Below are positions 54,241 through 63,318 of a stretch of 64,000 bases of DNA, in pieces. Location of the stretch: the NCBI RefSeq assembly GCF_002993325.1, contig NZ_PVNO01000013.1, positions 1 through 64,000 of the forward strand, in the 5' to 3' direction. The DNA is from Alteromonas gracilis. Lineage in GTDB: Bacteria; Pseudomonadota; Gammaproteobacteria; Enterobacterales; Alteromonadaceae. Position 1 is the stretch's first letter; each line of letters begins with the position of its first letter. Below the pieces are notes generated by a model. It did no database searches. It saw only the letters and a program-made list of their open reading frames with translations, and was not told the DNA's origin. The position numbers and the translations under genes are program-made.

Positions 54241-55020
54241 CTACGGACAAATATTCAATAATTCACACATAAACTGCTCAGCTCTGAACCATTGGGTTTC
54301 AAAGTGAGCAGTAAAGTTATCCAAGGTTATCCAAATAATGAGTAGACCCATTACTTGTGCAATGGAAAAACCAATACTGAAAATGTTTAATTGTGGCGCT
54401 GCTTTAGTCATTACACCAAAAGCCAAATTTACAATTAATAGTGACACAATTGGCGCAAGTGACAGGGTGATAGCCGAGATAAACATCCAGCCTCCCCAGT
54501 GCGCGATATCGCGGAATTGTTCGCCCGTCCACCACGCTTCGCCTATTGGGAATGCCTCAAAACTCATTACGATCATTTGAATCATAGACAGGTGGCCGTC
54601 TAGCGTCCAGAACAAGAGCGTAGCAAGTATCAAATAAAACTGTCCCACCGCAGGTACGTTAATACCGTTGACTGGGTCAACAATGGACGCAAAGCCCAAA
54701 CCGGTTTGCATCGCGATTATCTGCCCTGCCAGCACGAAGGTGTTAAGTACCATCATCGAAATAAAACCAATGGCTACACCTATCAGCAATTGTTGGATAA
54801 CAATTAAGAAGGTGCCCACATCTACCAAATTTTCAATCGGTGACGGAGGAACGACAGGCATGATAATAAGCGTAAGCATGATGCCTAAAAGCGCCCTCAC
54901 TTGGGGCGGAATAGACTTAGCACTCAATCCAATCATTGCCACGAATAACCCGCTAATGCGCATAAAGGGCAGCAGCATGTCAGCCAAAAATTGATTGATG
55001 GTGGCGAGTTCGACTTCCAC
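54241..55020 (-). CDS. fliR: Flagellar export protein FliR
   Basis: Integral membrane component of the flagellar export gate, 259 aa, with about six to eight membrane segments. It begins with GTG (GTGGAAGTC) 12 bases after fliQ. Conserved GFASIVDPVNGINVPAVGQFY (about residues 108-128) identifies the family. Order fliO-P-Q-R-flhB is standard. Confidence 0.95.
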   Translation of the reverse strand: MEVELATINQFLADMLLPFMRISGLFVAMIGLSAKSIPPQVRALLGIMLTLIIMPVVPPSPIENLVDVGTFLIVIQQLLIGVAIGFISMMVLNTFVLAGQIIAMQTGLGFASIVDPVNGINVPAVGQFYLILATLLFWTLDGHLSMIQMIVMSFEAFPIGEAWWTGEQFRDIAHWGGWMFISAITLSLAPIVSLLIVNLAFGVMTKAAPQLNIFSIGFSIAQVMGLLIIWITLDNFTAHFETQWFRAEQFMCELLNICP

Positions 55021-55032
55021 TTTATTGACCTT

Positions 55033-55302
55033 CTATCCCACAACTTGCGGGATCATATCGACCATTCTAAAAGTGAAGTCCATGAGCTGTTGCACCAGCC
55101 AATTTCCTCCCCAGCTAAGGGCTAAAAGTGTAACAAGCAAACGAGGTAAGAAGCTCATTGTTTGTTCATTGATACTGGTTGCAGCCTGAAACACTGCTAC
55201 CACTAGGCCAACAATCAAGCTTGGAACAATAACGGCGCATACCAAAACGATGACCATAAACATGGCTTCTCGCAGTATTTCTACAAAGACTTCTGGTGAC
55301 AT
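55033..55302 (-). CDS. fliQ: Flagellar export protein FliQ
   Basis: Small gate subunit, 89 aa, with two membrane segments (about residues 15-40 and 52-75). It shares the family motif GLVVAVFQAATSINEQTMSF (about 32-51). It starts eight bases after fliP. Confidence 0.95.
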   Translation of the reverse strand: MSPEVFVEILREAMFMVIVLVCAVIVPSLIVGLVVAVFQAATSINEQTMSFLPRLLVTLLALSWGGNWLVQQLMDFTFRMVDMIPQVVG

Positions 55303-55310
55303 AAGGCCTC

Positions 55311-56066
55311 CTAGACGCCCATACCGAAACTGGTTGCCAGCGTACCGAAAATAAGATTCCAGCCGTCCACAAGCACGAAGAGCATAAGTTTAAATGGCAG
55401 GGACACAATCATCGGCGATAGCATCATCATACCCATGGCCATCAGGATAGAAGCAACAACCAAGTCGATAATTAGAAAGGGAATAAACAACATGAAACCA
55501 ATCTGAAACGCGGTTTTAAGTTCGCTGGTCACAAAAGCGGGAATAAGGATAGTAAGCGGTACTTCGTCGGTATCAGCATACTTCCCTTCATCACCTGCAA
55601 TGCGCACAAAGGTTTCCAGATCTTTCACTCGTGTCTGCGAGAGCATGAAAGCACGCATGGGTCCTTTGGCTTGTTCAAGTGCGTCTAAACTAGTGAGCTG
55701 TTCGTTGAGATAAGGCTGTAACGCGCGCTCATTAACCTCGTCAAATACTGGTGCCATAATAAACATGGAAAGAAACAGGCTAACCCCAATTAATATTTGG
55801 TTTGAAGGGGACTGTTGTAATCCAATTGCTTGGCGCAATATCGATAAAACCACGATGATACGAGTGAATGACGTCATCATCATGATAAATGCAGGAATTA
55901 GGCTTAGCGCTGTCATGATAAACAACGCTTGGAGTGTCATTGAATAATCTTGCGTACCGTCTTGATTAGTGGTGACGGTAACCGCTGAAATACCTTGTTG
56001 CGCAAACACTGGCTCTGCAAACGAGAGGAGTGATAGCGCAAGAACCAGCCAAGTTAGCTTACGCAT
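55311..56066 (-). CDS. fliP: Flagellar export protein FliP
   Basis: Core gate protein, 251 aa from the ATG at 56066 (AAGGAA upstream). This gives a signal peptide ([22 protein letters not shown]) as in other FliP proteins. The longer frame starting at 56132 would run into fliO. Conserved segments: [39 protein letters not shown] and [14 protein letters not shown]. Its first codons overlap the fliO stop by eight bases. Confidence 0.96.
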   Translation of the reverse strand: MRKLTWLVLALSLLSFAEPVFAQQGISAVTVTTNQDGTQDYSMTLQALFIMTALSLIPAFIMMMTSFTRIIVVLSILRQAIGLQQSPSNQILIGVSLFLSMFIMAPVFDEVNERALQPYLNEQLTSLDALEQAKGPMRAFMLSQTRVKDLETFVRIAGDEGKYADTDEVPLTILIPAFVTSELKTAFQIGFMLFIPFLIIDLVVASILMAMGMMMLSPMIVSLPFKLMLFVLVDGWNLIFGTLATSFGMGV

Positions 56067-56511
56067 CTTTTGTTCCTTCCTTCGTATCATTCTTTTCAAT
56101 ATTAGGGTTAAGTTTTCCCGCCATCGCCTCAACTAACTTTTGTTTGAACGCATCTGCGCCGTTTGGCTTCTCGCCACTTGTTCTGCCTAAGCCTTTAACA
56201 GGTATGTCCAGGTTTTTATCAAGCTTGCTCAAATGGGAAATGTTATGGCTGGTTATGCCGATAAGGTGCTGCTCATCGCCCACCTGTATCACCATTATTT
56301 TTTCTTTTGTACCTACAACCATACTAGCTGCCACTTTCATTTGATTGCTACCCATGGCAGTGACATTAAACCGACGCATAACATAAGCCAGCGCGAAAAT
56401 AACACCAACAACAACTAACAAAGAAAGGAAAATTGACAGTACTGATGTGGGATTGGTAATGGATTGTGTCGACTGCGCGAGGGCTGGCTGACTAAACAAA
56501 AGGGGCAGCAT
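56059..56511 (-). CDS. fliO: Flagellar biosynthesis protein FliO
   Basis: Membrane protein that helps assemble FliP. I choose the ATG at 56511 (150 aa) with AAGGGG upstream; the open frame begins inside fliN at 56580 and would add 23 poorly supported residues. It has a short hydrophobic leader, one membrane segment (about residues 25-48) and a cytoplasmic domain with [24 protein letters not shown], typical of FliO. The C-terminal tail is charged. Confidence 0.88.
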   Translation of the reverse strand: MLPLLFSQPALAQSTQSITNPTSVLSIFLSLLVVVGVIFALAYVMRRFNVTAMGSNQMKVAASMVVGTKEKIMVIQVGDEQHLIGITSHNISHLSKLDKNLDIPVKGLGRTSGEKPNGADAFKQKLVEAMAGKLNPNIEKNDTKEGTKDA

Positions 56512-56539
56512 TACGCAACCCCTTACTTTATAAGAAGTT

Positions 56540-56947
56540 TTATCTGAGCTTCTTGATTCTCTCAATTTGACTAATAACATCCGTTAATCGAATACCGAAT
56601 TTGTCGTTGACCACTACTACTTCACCATGAGCAATCAACGTGCCATTAACTAATACATCTAGTGGCTCACCGGCAACACGATCCAGCTCCACCACAGAAC
56701 CCTGGTTCAACTGTAGCAGATTTCGGATACTTATTTGACTACGACCGACTTCCATCGAAATAGTCACAGGAATATCGAGAATGGTATCTAACTTTTTCTT
56801 TTCTTCTTGCGTAATTGGCGCATCGTCAGTTAGCTCGTCAAGTTCGGCTACCTGCACATCTTCATTATCGCCAGCTTCTTGTTCCGCTTCAGATTCGGCT
56901 TGCTCAGCCATGGCCGCAGCCCAATCGTCCATACCGTCTTCACTCAT
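56540..56947 (-). CDS. fliN: Flagellar switch protein FliN
   Basis: C-ring protein at the base of the motor. The 135-aa protein has an acidic N-terminus (1-50) and a SpoA domain (about 55-130), with DIPVTISMEVGRSQISIRNLLQL and VAGEPLDVLVNGTLIAHGEVVVVNDKFGIRL. It starts 17 bases after fliM and is followed by fliO. Confidence 0.96.
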   Translation of the reverse strand: MSEDGMDDWAAAMAEQAESEAEQEAGDNEDVQVAELDELTDDAPITQEEKKKLDTILDIPVTISMEVGRSQISIRNLLQLNQGSVVELDRVAGEPLDVLVNGTLIAHGEVVVVNDKFGIRLTDVISQIERIKKLR

Positions 56948-56964
56948 GGGAACTCCCCTTTACC

Positions 56965-58023
56965 TTACAGGTCTTCTTCGAGTACTTGCAGTTCTGCGTC
57001 ATTATCAATAATGCGCCCACCGCGGGTTAATAACTGTAGCTCAGACTTCACTGAAGTCGGTCTTGCAATCTTTTCTACTATTTTCAGCGCTAAATTGTCT
57101 CTGCTTCGACCTAACTTAGCCCTGAATGTGGGTAGATCTTCAATTAATACGGTGATGGTTTCTGGCATTTCCACAGGGATAATATCGCCAGGTTTAAACT
57201 CCATCACGTCGCGAAGAGGCACATCGACATCCAGCATATGGGTAGTGAGCGCCACCTTAACATCCATAATTTCGTCGCGAAGGGCTTTACTCCATCGCAA
57301 GTCCGTGTCTTCTTTGTCGCTTTGAACACCCGCATCAAGCAATTCGCGAATTGGCTCTAGCATTGAGTATGGCAACGATACATGGAAGTCTCCACCGCCG
57401 CCGTCTAACTCAATGTGGAATGAGCTGATCACTACCACCTCAGTTGGACTCACAATGTTTGCCATCGCAGGGTTCACTTCTGAGTCTAGGTATTCAAACG
57501 ATACGTCCATAACCGGCGCCCATGCCTCTTTATAATCTTCGAAGATTATTTTCAGCAGCATCTGAATAATTCGGCGTTCTGTAGGCGTAAATTCCCGACC
57601 TTCAATTTTCGCGTGATATCGACCATCACCGCCAAAGAAGTTGTCTACCAGAATGAATACCAACCGGGCTTCCATAGTGATAAGGCCAGTGCCCTTCAAA
57701 GGGCGGAAACGGACCATGTTTAAGCTTGTTGGTACGAATAACGTATGAATATATTCGCCAAACTTAATCATTTGAATACCGTTAATCGATACTTCGGCAG
57801 AACGACGCATCATATTAAACAGGCTTACTCGCATGTGACGTGCAAAGCGCTCATTCACAATTTCAAGCGTAGGCATGCGCCCACGCACAATTCTGTCTTG
57901 TGAGGAGAAGTCGTACTCGAGCGTAGACGCATCAGAGTCGCTATCGCCGACCTCATCCTCATCTACATCATCTACCCCGTGTAATAGGGCATCGATTTCA
58001 TCTTGAGATAATAAATCACTCAC
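56965..58023 (-). CDS. fliM: Flagellar switch protein FliM
   Basis: C-ring protein that binds CheY-P. The 352-aa protein has the N-terminal CheY-binding peptide (LLSQDEIDALLHGV, residues 4-17), a CheC-like middle domain (about 45-230) and a C-terminal SpoA domain (about 250-330). It starts 27 bases after fliL. Confidence 0.97.
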   Translation of the reverse strand: MSDLLSQDEIDALLHGVDDVDEDEVGDSDSDASTLEYDFSSQDRIVRGRMPTLEIVNERFARHMRVSLFNMMRRSAEVSINGIQMIKFGEYIHTLFVPTSLNMVRFRPLKGTGLITMEARLVFILVDNFFGGDGRYHAKIEGREFTPTERRIIQMLLKIIFEDYKEAWAPVMDVSFEYLDSEVNPAMANIVSPTEVVVISSFHIELDGGGGDFHVSLPYSMLEPIRELLDAGVQSDKEDTDLRWSKALRDEIMDVKVALTTHMLDVDVPLRDVMEFKPGDIIPVEMPETITVLIEDLPTFRAKLGRSRDNLALKIVEKIARPTSVKSELQLLTRGGRIIDNDAELQVLEEDL

Positions 58024-58050
58024 CGTCTTCTACCTTACAAAGTCAATGCA

Positions 58051-58587
58051 TTACTGCATGACAAAACCAGTAAACAATACGCGTTCGACAACGTCGTTAC
58101 CCGTAATGTCTTTCAATGCTTTTTGCACTTCACTTACTGCCTGCTCGCGTAGCTCAATCTTCCCTGCTTCTGTGACCAGGTCATCCGCATTCGAAGTGCT
58201 AAAAGCCTGTAGCAACGTGCCCTCAATCAGGGGAATATGCGTTTTTGCCAGCTCTTCATTGTCAGAGCCACGCACTAAAAGCTGTACTTTTATTTGAACC
58301 AGCCTGTCTCTGCCAGAACCGGGAACGTTGAAAACGAAAGGTCGAGGCATGGCTACGTACAATGCGGTTCCCATCTCAGCATTTCCCGCGGCTGGCGCAG
58401 TTGCTGCTTGCGCGGCGGCCGCATCAGCTTCAGCTAACTGCTCTGCAGCGGGCTCATCACCACCTGCAAACAATAAGAAATAGGCAGCCGCCCCACCTCC
58501 AACAAGAACGACGGCGATGATGATAATCAGCATCATTTTGCCTTTCTTTTTACCGCCTTCTTCTACTTGTAACTCTTCATCAGCCAT
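58051..58587 (-). CDS. fliL: Flagellar basal-body protein FliL
   Basis: Membrane protein that supports motor stability and torque around the stator. The 178-aa protein (ATG at 58587) has a basic N-terminus, one membrane segment (about residues 19-42), an Ala/Glu-rich spacer and a periplasmic FliL domain (about 80-178). A 280-base gap separates it from fliK. I found no clear promoter, terminator or small gene in that gap. Confidence 0.94.
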   Translation of the reverse strand: MADEELQVEEGGKKKGKMMLIIIIAVVLVGGGAAAYFLLFAGGDEPAAEQLAEADAAAAQAATAPAAGNAEMGTALYVAMPRPFVFNVPGSGRDRLVQIKVQLLVRGSDNEELAKTHIPLIEGTLLQAFSTSNADDLVTEAGKIELREQAVSEVQKALKDITGNDVVERVLFTGFVMQ

Positions 58588-58873
58588 GTGCAACTCATCA
58601 GTAATTCTAGGAAAAAACGTATTATCAAGGTTCCGTCAAAAATGGCAATGCCATTCTGCGTGAATGCCTAGTCTATCGAGCTCTGTGCGCAAAATTTTGG
58701 GTCACAAAGTTAAGTCAACGGCCCTTTATCCTCAAACAAGAATACTTGGCACCGAAATCCATTTATCTCGATAAGTTCAAATAAACCCATCCACTGACGG
58801 TACAGTCAAACATAGCAGTACTGGTCTATTCTCACCATTCAACCTATTGCTAAAAATGCCGAGTTTTAGCTAC

Positions 58874-61117
58874 TTAGGCGTAAAAATCGATACCGCCTTT
58901 TGCTGCCCGAGTGACTGACTGCTCAATCACGCGCCCGTTCTCCATCTCATCTAACTCGTCATTACCGTTACGATTTCCGTCGCCACGGCCTTCATTCCCG
59001 TTACCTGCAAGTTGCTGGCCATTTTCGTTACCAGACGAATTATCTTTTCTCACCTGAGCATCACCTAACTCTATGCCCTGTTCAGAAAGCATATCCCGTA
59101 GCTTAGGCATCGCCTCAGCTAATGCCTCTTTTGCCTGCTGTGATTGGACGATAAAACTAACGCTCGCCGCGTCACCCGACACATTTACACGAACCTGCAT
59201 ACTGCCAAGCTCAGGTGGGTCTAAGCGAATTTCAGCCATGGTATTTCTGGCATTAACCATCCAGCGAATTTTTTCATTTAACTGCTGCTGACCTTCAGGC
59301 TTATGAATATTGACGGCTTTATCAAAACCCTCAAACTGCTGCTGAGATTTTGACGCTTCGGCTCGAAGCTGGTTGTTCTCATGCATAACAGTGTCGGTTT
59401 GCCCAAGCATGCTGGCAAAAGCCTGTTGAGCACTTGCTTGGGTTTGGTTCATTAAATTAAGAAATTGAGTGGCCTGGCTATCAACTCGAGCCGTCATTGA
59501 AGCGATAGCGTCGTTACTTACTGCAGCCTCTTTCGCTGCATCCGCTATGATAGCTGACAAATCAATACCAGGCTCTCTGCCTTGCTGCACTTGCTGCTGA
59601 AATTCGTTGATGCCAGCAATAATGTTTGCCTTTACACTCTGTTGTTGTGAACCACTTGGCATGCCCGCCACTATGCGTTCAGCAAATGCTTCCGTTGCCT
59701 TCTGGGCGCTTTGTGGCGACAACTCACTTATGGCGGTTAGAAGGTCTTTTGGCATTGCCCCAACCAGTTCATCGTTGGATGATTGCCCTTGGTCACTACT
59801 GGAGTTCGTTTTAAGACCTACGTCAGATGAAGTTGCATTATTGGCGTTTGTCGCTTTAGCACTAACTTCTTCAGTTTTTACTGACACCGTTGCCGCTGTC
59901 AATTCAGCAAGTGATGCTTCTACTTCTGAAGAAGCTTCGTCCAATGACAATTCCTGCATACTTTTAAGTTCATCAGAAAGCAGACTTAACACGAGGGATT
60001 CATCGGCTGAGTTTTTACCACTACTACCTTGCACTCCATCCCCTGCGCTTTCTTTTTGCTGCATGAGCTGTGCAATTAACGCAGTAAGCCCCTTGTCGTC
60101 ATCAGAATTCATATCGGATTTAGCATTAGCGAAGGCATGTATAAGCGCACTGTTAGCTTCTCCATTGCCACCACCTTGTTCGCTTTTGGCATCAGCCCCA
60201 AGTAAAAGCGATGTTAAAGCACTAAGCGTTTGTTGTGCTTCGCTCGAAATAGACTCTAAGGTGATGTCACCTTCACTGCTGGTGTTGTTCAGCTGAGATA
60301 GTAGATGCGCCATTATTGAAGGGGCGTCACTGGCATTAACATCATCAGGAAGTTTCCACAATTTGCCGCTTTCTTTCACAGAAAGGACGTTCACTGCCTC
60401 ATCTACAACTGCAGAAATATCATTGTCGGCTTTAGGGTTCGATGCACCTGAAGATTGCTCGCTATTGCCAAAACGATTTGCTACTGTTTCTACATAGGCA
60501 ATCCAGTCTGGCTCTTCATTTTGATTTCCAGGCTTACCGTCTGGGGTGCCTGGTGTGGTAATAACACCCGCTTCGGCGTCTTTTTTACCACCAGCTTCAA
60601 TAACGAATTGTGCCTCGGTTGCCGTTTTTTGAGCCGTTTCACCTTGTGCGTCATCCACTGCGAGGTTTACATCTCCCTCTTCATCAGTGGTTTGCTGTGT
60701 TTTGGCTGATTCTCCGTCTTCTGCAATCTCTTTTGAACCTATTTCAGCGTTTTTTTCTTTTGTATCCGCCACTGAATCGGAAGGCATGTCCGTTTCATTC
60801 TTTTCAACGGGAAGATCAGTGTGACCTGCATCACGATCTTTACCGCTTTTCATCGTATTATTAGATGCTGGAGACGCCGCATGGGTGTCGTTTGAGCGGT
60901 TTGCTGCACGAGATTGAGAGCCCAAGGTCTCGTTGTCATTTAAAACAAAATCTGATTTGCTCGATTTCGCTTCTTGATAAAGTCGATTAAATGCTTGGTT
61001 ATTTTCACTGCTTGCCTCTGGCTGGGTGCCAATACTTGTTCCAACGGCTTTAGCCGTACTAGAAGCAGAAAAGGGTAATGCGGCAATGTCTGTTTTTTGT
61101 GCGGCAACTTGTTGCAT
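58874..61117 (-). CDS. fliK: Flagellar hook-length control protein FliK, long form
   Basis: Molecular ruler that ends hook growth and switches export via FlhB. The 747-aa protein is much longer than E. coli FliK (405 aa), mostly through a low-complexity Ser/Ala/Glu/Asp-rich N-terminal and central part (about 1-600). The conserved C-terminal Flg_hook domain lies at about 620-700 (IRWMVNARNTMAEIRLDPPELGSMQVRV). A good start with AGGAC upstream. A sigma-54-type promoter is seen about 310 bases upstream. Confidence 0.92.
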   Translation of the reverse strand: MQQVAAQKTDIAALPFSASSTAKAVGTSIGTQPEASSENNQAFNRLYQEAKSSKSDFVLNDNETLGSQSRAANRSNDTHAASPASNNTMKSGKDRDAGHTDLPVEKNETDMPSDSVADTKEKNAEIGSKEIAEDGESAKTQQTTDEEGDVNLAVDDAQGETAQKTATEAQFVIEAGGKKDAEAGVITTPGTPDGKPGNQNEEPDWIAYVETVANRFGNSEQSSGASNPKADNDISAVVDEAVNVLSVKESGKLWKLPDDVNASDAPSIMAHLLSQLNNTSSEGDITLESISSEAQQTLSALTSLLLGADAKSEQGGGNGEANSALIHAFANAKSDMNSDDDKGLTALIAQLMQQKESAGDGVQGSSGKNSADESLVLSLLSDELKSMQELSLDEASSEVEASLAELTAATVSVKTEEVSAKATNANNATSSDVGLKTNSSSDQGQSSNDELVGAMPKDLLTAISELSPQSAQKATEAFAERIVAGMPSGSQQQSVKANIIAGINEFQQQVQQGREPGIDLSAIIADAAKEAAVSNDAIASMTARVDSQATQFLNLMNQTQASAQQAFASMLGQTDTVMHENNQLRAEASKSQQQFEGFDKAVNIHKPEGQQQLNEKIRWMVNARNTMAEIRLDPPELGSMQVRVNVSGDAASVSFIVQSQQAKEALAEAMPKLRDMLSEQGIELGDAQVRKDNSSGNENGQQLAGNGNEGRGDGNRNGNDELDEMENGRVIEQSVTRAAKGGIDFYA

Positions 61118-61464
61118 ATTGTCCTACCGTCCTACATTTAAATCGTCTTTTACAAAGAAGACGTAACATGATGCGAATAATGTGTTTGGCTTTATACAAA
61201 CCATTTAAAACCTAGTTACTCGCAACCCCACCAATGCTTATTAAATAACAATTACTTAGTTCGATTCGGATACCCTATATGGCTATCGCTTGGCGTTAAA
61301 TTCTATGCTCGCTCTCTATAAAATTAGTACTTTATTATGTGTGTAAAATTTCAAAGAAACGCTGCTAAACCTTAATAACCACTGCACTGTAATTGCTGCG
61401 CATCGATACATTGTATGTTGGTTTTGCAAGGGTTGAGCCAAAGTGACCAAGGCTCTATCAATTA
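61118..61464. other. Intergenic region and probable long leader before fliK (347 bp)
   Basis: No gene is visible. A sigma-54-type promoter sits at its far end (61425-61440), so the fliK transcript would have an unusually long untranslated leader of almost 300 bases. No clear structured RNA was recognised in the AT-rich stretch. Confidence 0.55.
61425..61440 (-). promoter_or_regulatory. Sigma-54-type promoter upstream of fliK
   Basis: On the minus strand TGGCTCA-ACCC-TTGCA matches TGGCACG-N4-TTGCA, with GG and GC correctly spaced by 10 bases. It lies between fliJ and fliK. It would give a separate transcript for fliK and the genes after it, as in other polar-flagellum systems. Confidence 0.75.
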
Positions 61465-61923
61465 TTAGAAAGGAGAGCGCTTAGCTCTGAAAAATCGTTG
61501 GGTAGCGAACTCGTCCATCATGGCCTGTTCGGCTTTGGCTTCTTTTTTCTGCTCTGCTATCTTCTTCTTATCTAACAGCAAAGTAACGGCTTTAACTTTT
61601 TGCTGTTGCTTTAACCACATTTGTTTGCGCTGGTCCGCGGCCATTTGCGCACGAGCGATCACTTGCATTTGCTGCTCACACGCTTTATCCAATTTCCCAA
61701 CAAAAGATAAATGTTGCTGATAATACGTGGCGGTTACACCTGCCTGACCGGTTTGTTGAATACCTTTGACATAGTCGATGCGGTATTGCTCAAGACTGGT
61801 TAACTTTTGCTTTTGCTGATTAACGTTTTGCTGAGCCTGCTGATAAAAGCGCGCTTCTCGCTGTTCTTTTTCACGCTCGAATTCGGCTAAACGCTCTAAT
61901 TGTTTAGACATTGTAGAGCCCAT
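61465..61923 (-). CDS. fliJ: Flagellar export chaperone FliJ
   Basis: Coiled-coil stalk protein of the FliH-FliI ATPase complex. The 152-aa protein is almost wholly helical and rich in Gln/Lys/Glu, with family features such as LEQYRIDYVKGIQ (about residues 44-56). The ATG at 61923 and another at 61911 are both possible; neither has a strong ribosome site. It follows fliI by 60 bases. Confidence 0.92.
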   Translation of the reverse strand: MGSTMSKQLERLAEFEREKEQREARFYQQAQQNVNQQKQKLTSLEQYRIDYVKGIQQTGQAGVTATYYQQHLSFVGKLDKACEQQMQVIARAQMAADQRKQMWLKQQQKVKAVTLLLDKKKIAEQKKEAKAEQAMMDEFATQRFFRAKRSPF

Positions 61924-61983
61924 CAGTTAGGGATTCTGAGCACATGCGCATTGCTCGCCGAGCGTATCTTATTGTAATGCCCA

Positions 61984-63318
61984 TTACCCTTGTCCCAGTC
62001 CTTTAGCCAGAGCGGCCATGCCTTCTAAGCTTTCATCATAAGGAATGACTTGTTTCATTCCTTGCTGCAATAACGCATTGATCGCAGGTTCCGCACGTAT
62101 AGCTAAATCAATACGCGGGTCAGAGCCTTTAGCGTACGCCCCAATTGATATTAGGTCCTGATTTTGTTTGTAATTTGAATAAACTTGTCGAATACGCCGG
62201 GCCATTAACTGATGCTCCTCACTGACCACCATCGGCATAACACGACTGATGGACGCTTCAATATCAATAGCAGGATAATGACCACTATCGGCGAGGGTGC
62301 GAGACAAGACCACATGGCCATCTAAGATTGCCCTTGCTGCATCGGCAATGGGATCTTGCAAATCATCACCTTCGGTCAAAACAGTGTAGAAAGCCGTTAT
62401 CGAACCCTGTCGCTCGCTGCCATTGCCCGCCCGTTCAACTAAAGCAGGAAGTCGAGCAAACACTGAAGGCGGATAACCTTTGGTCGCTGGTGGCTCACCT
62501 ACCGCGAGCGCAATCTCACGCTGCGCCATGGCATAGCGAGTTAACGAATCAATCAGCAACAGTACCTTCATGCCTTTGTCACGAAAATACTCTGCGATTG
62601 TCACCGCGGTCTCGCAGCCTTTTAATCGCATTAACGGCGACGTGTCGGCAGGCGCGGCTACGACCACCGCGCGCTGACGCTCTTCTTCGGTAAGTATTTC
62701 GTGAATAAATTCTTTAACTTCTCGACCACGCTCACCAACAAGACCAACGACCACTACATCGGCTTCACAACCTCGGGTCATCATGCCTAACAGCACACTT
62801 TTACCCACGCCACTACCAGCAAAAAGCCCCATGCGCTGGCCAACACCAACCGTATTCAATGCATTAATGGCGCGTACACCAACGTCCATAGGGGTATTAA
62901 TTGGGCGACGAATGAGCGGGTTCATTGGAGGACGTGTGGTTGGTGCTCTGGCCTCAGCATCGATTTCACCGAGCCCGTCAAGAGGCTGGCCATTACCGTC
63001 TACGACTCGCCCTAGCAACCCCATTCCTACTGGTAAGCCGCTTTGGCGATTTAACGGCATGACGCGACTTCCTGGCACAATGCCCCGGACAGCTTCAGTC
63101 GGCATAAGATAGGTAATGTCGTCACCAAAGCCAACGACTTCAGCCTCTATTTCACCCTCAATGGTTTGAACCAAACACTGACTTCCCACTGGCAACTGAC
63201 AGCCAACGGCCTCAAGCGTGAGGCCAATACCTCTTACAAGTTTACCGGCAGCTACTACAGGTGGCGAGGTAACCTGCTTGGTTAACGATTCAAAATGATT
63301 GTGCCACGGGCTAGTCAT
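61984..63318 (-). CDS. fliI: Flagellum-specific ATPase FliI
   Basis: Hexameric ATPase energising flagellar export, related to F1-ATPase beta. The 444-aa protein has Walker A GSGVGKS (168-174) and Walker [13 protein letters not shown] (about 244-255). It carries the conserved [17 protein letters not shown] segment. Its start overlaps the end of fliH by eight bases, giving the usual coupled fliH-fliI-fliJ order. Confidence 0.97.
   Translation of the reverse strand: MTSPWHNHFESLTKQVTSPPVVAAGKLVRGIGLTLEAVGCQLPVGSQCLVQTIEGEIEAEVVGFGDDITYLMPTEAVRGIVPGSRVMPLNRQSGLPVGMGLLGRVVDGNGQPLDGLGEIDAEARAPTTRPPMNPLIRRPINTPMDVGVRAINALNTVGVGQRMGLFAGSGVGKSVLLGMMTRGCEADVVVVGLVGERGREVKEFIHEILTEEERQRAVVVAAPADTSPLMRLKGCETAVTIAEYFRDKGMKVLLLIDSLTRYAMAQREIALAVGEPPATKGYPPSVFARLPALVERAGNGSERQGSITAFYTVLTEGDDLQDPIADAARAILDGHVVLSRTLADSGHYPAIDIEASISRVMPMVVSEEHQLMARRIRQVYSNYKQNQDLISIGAYAKGSDPRIDLAIRAEPAINALLQQGMKQVIPYDESLEGMAALAKGLGQG

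Noticed and set aside
58594..58873. Sigma-54 promoter before fliL
   Set aside because: TGGCA-like fragments occur near 58640 and 58746 but lack a correctly spaced -12 element in the minus-strand direction.
59607..60296. Long plus-strand open frame (229 aa) antisense to fliK
   Set aside because: It is a Ser/Ala/Leu-rich mirror of the biased fliK codons, with no ribosome site and no recognisable domain. fliK has clear family motifs on the other strand.
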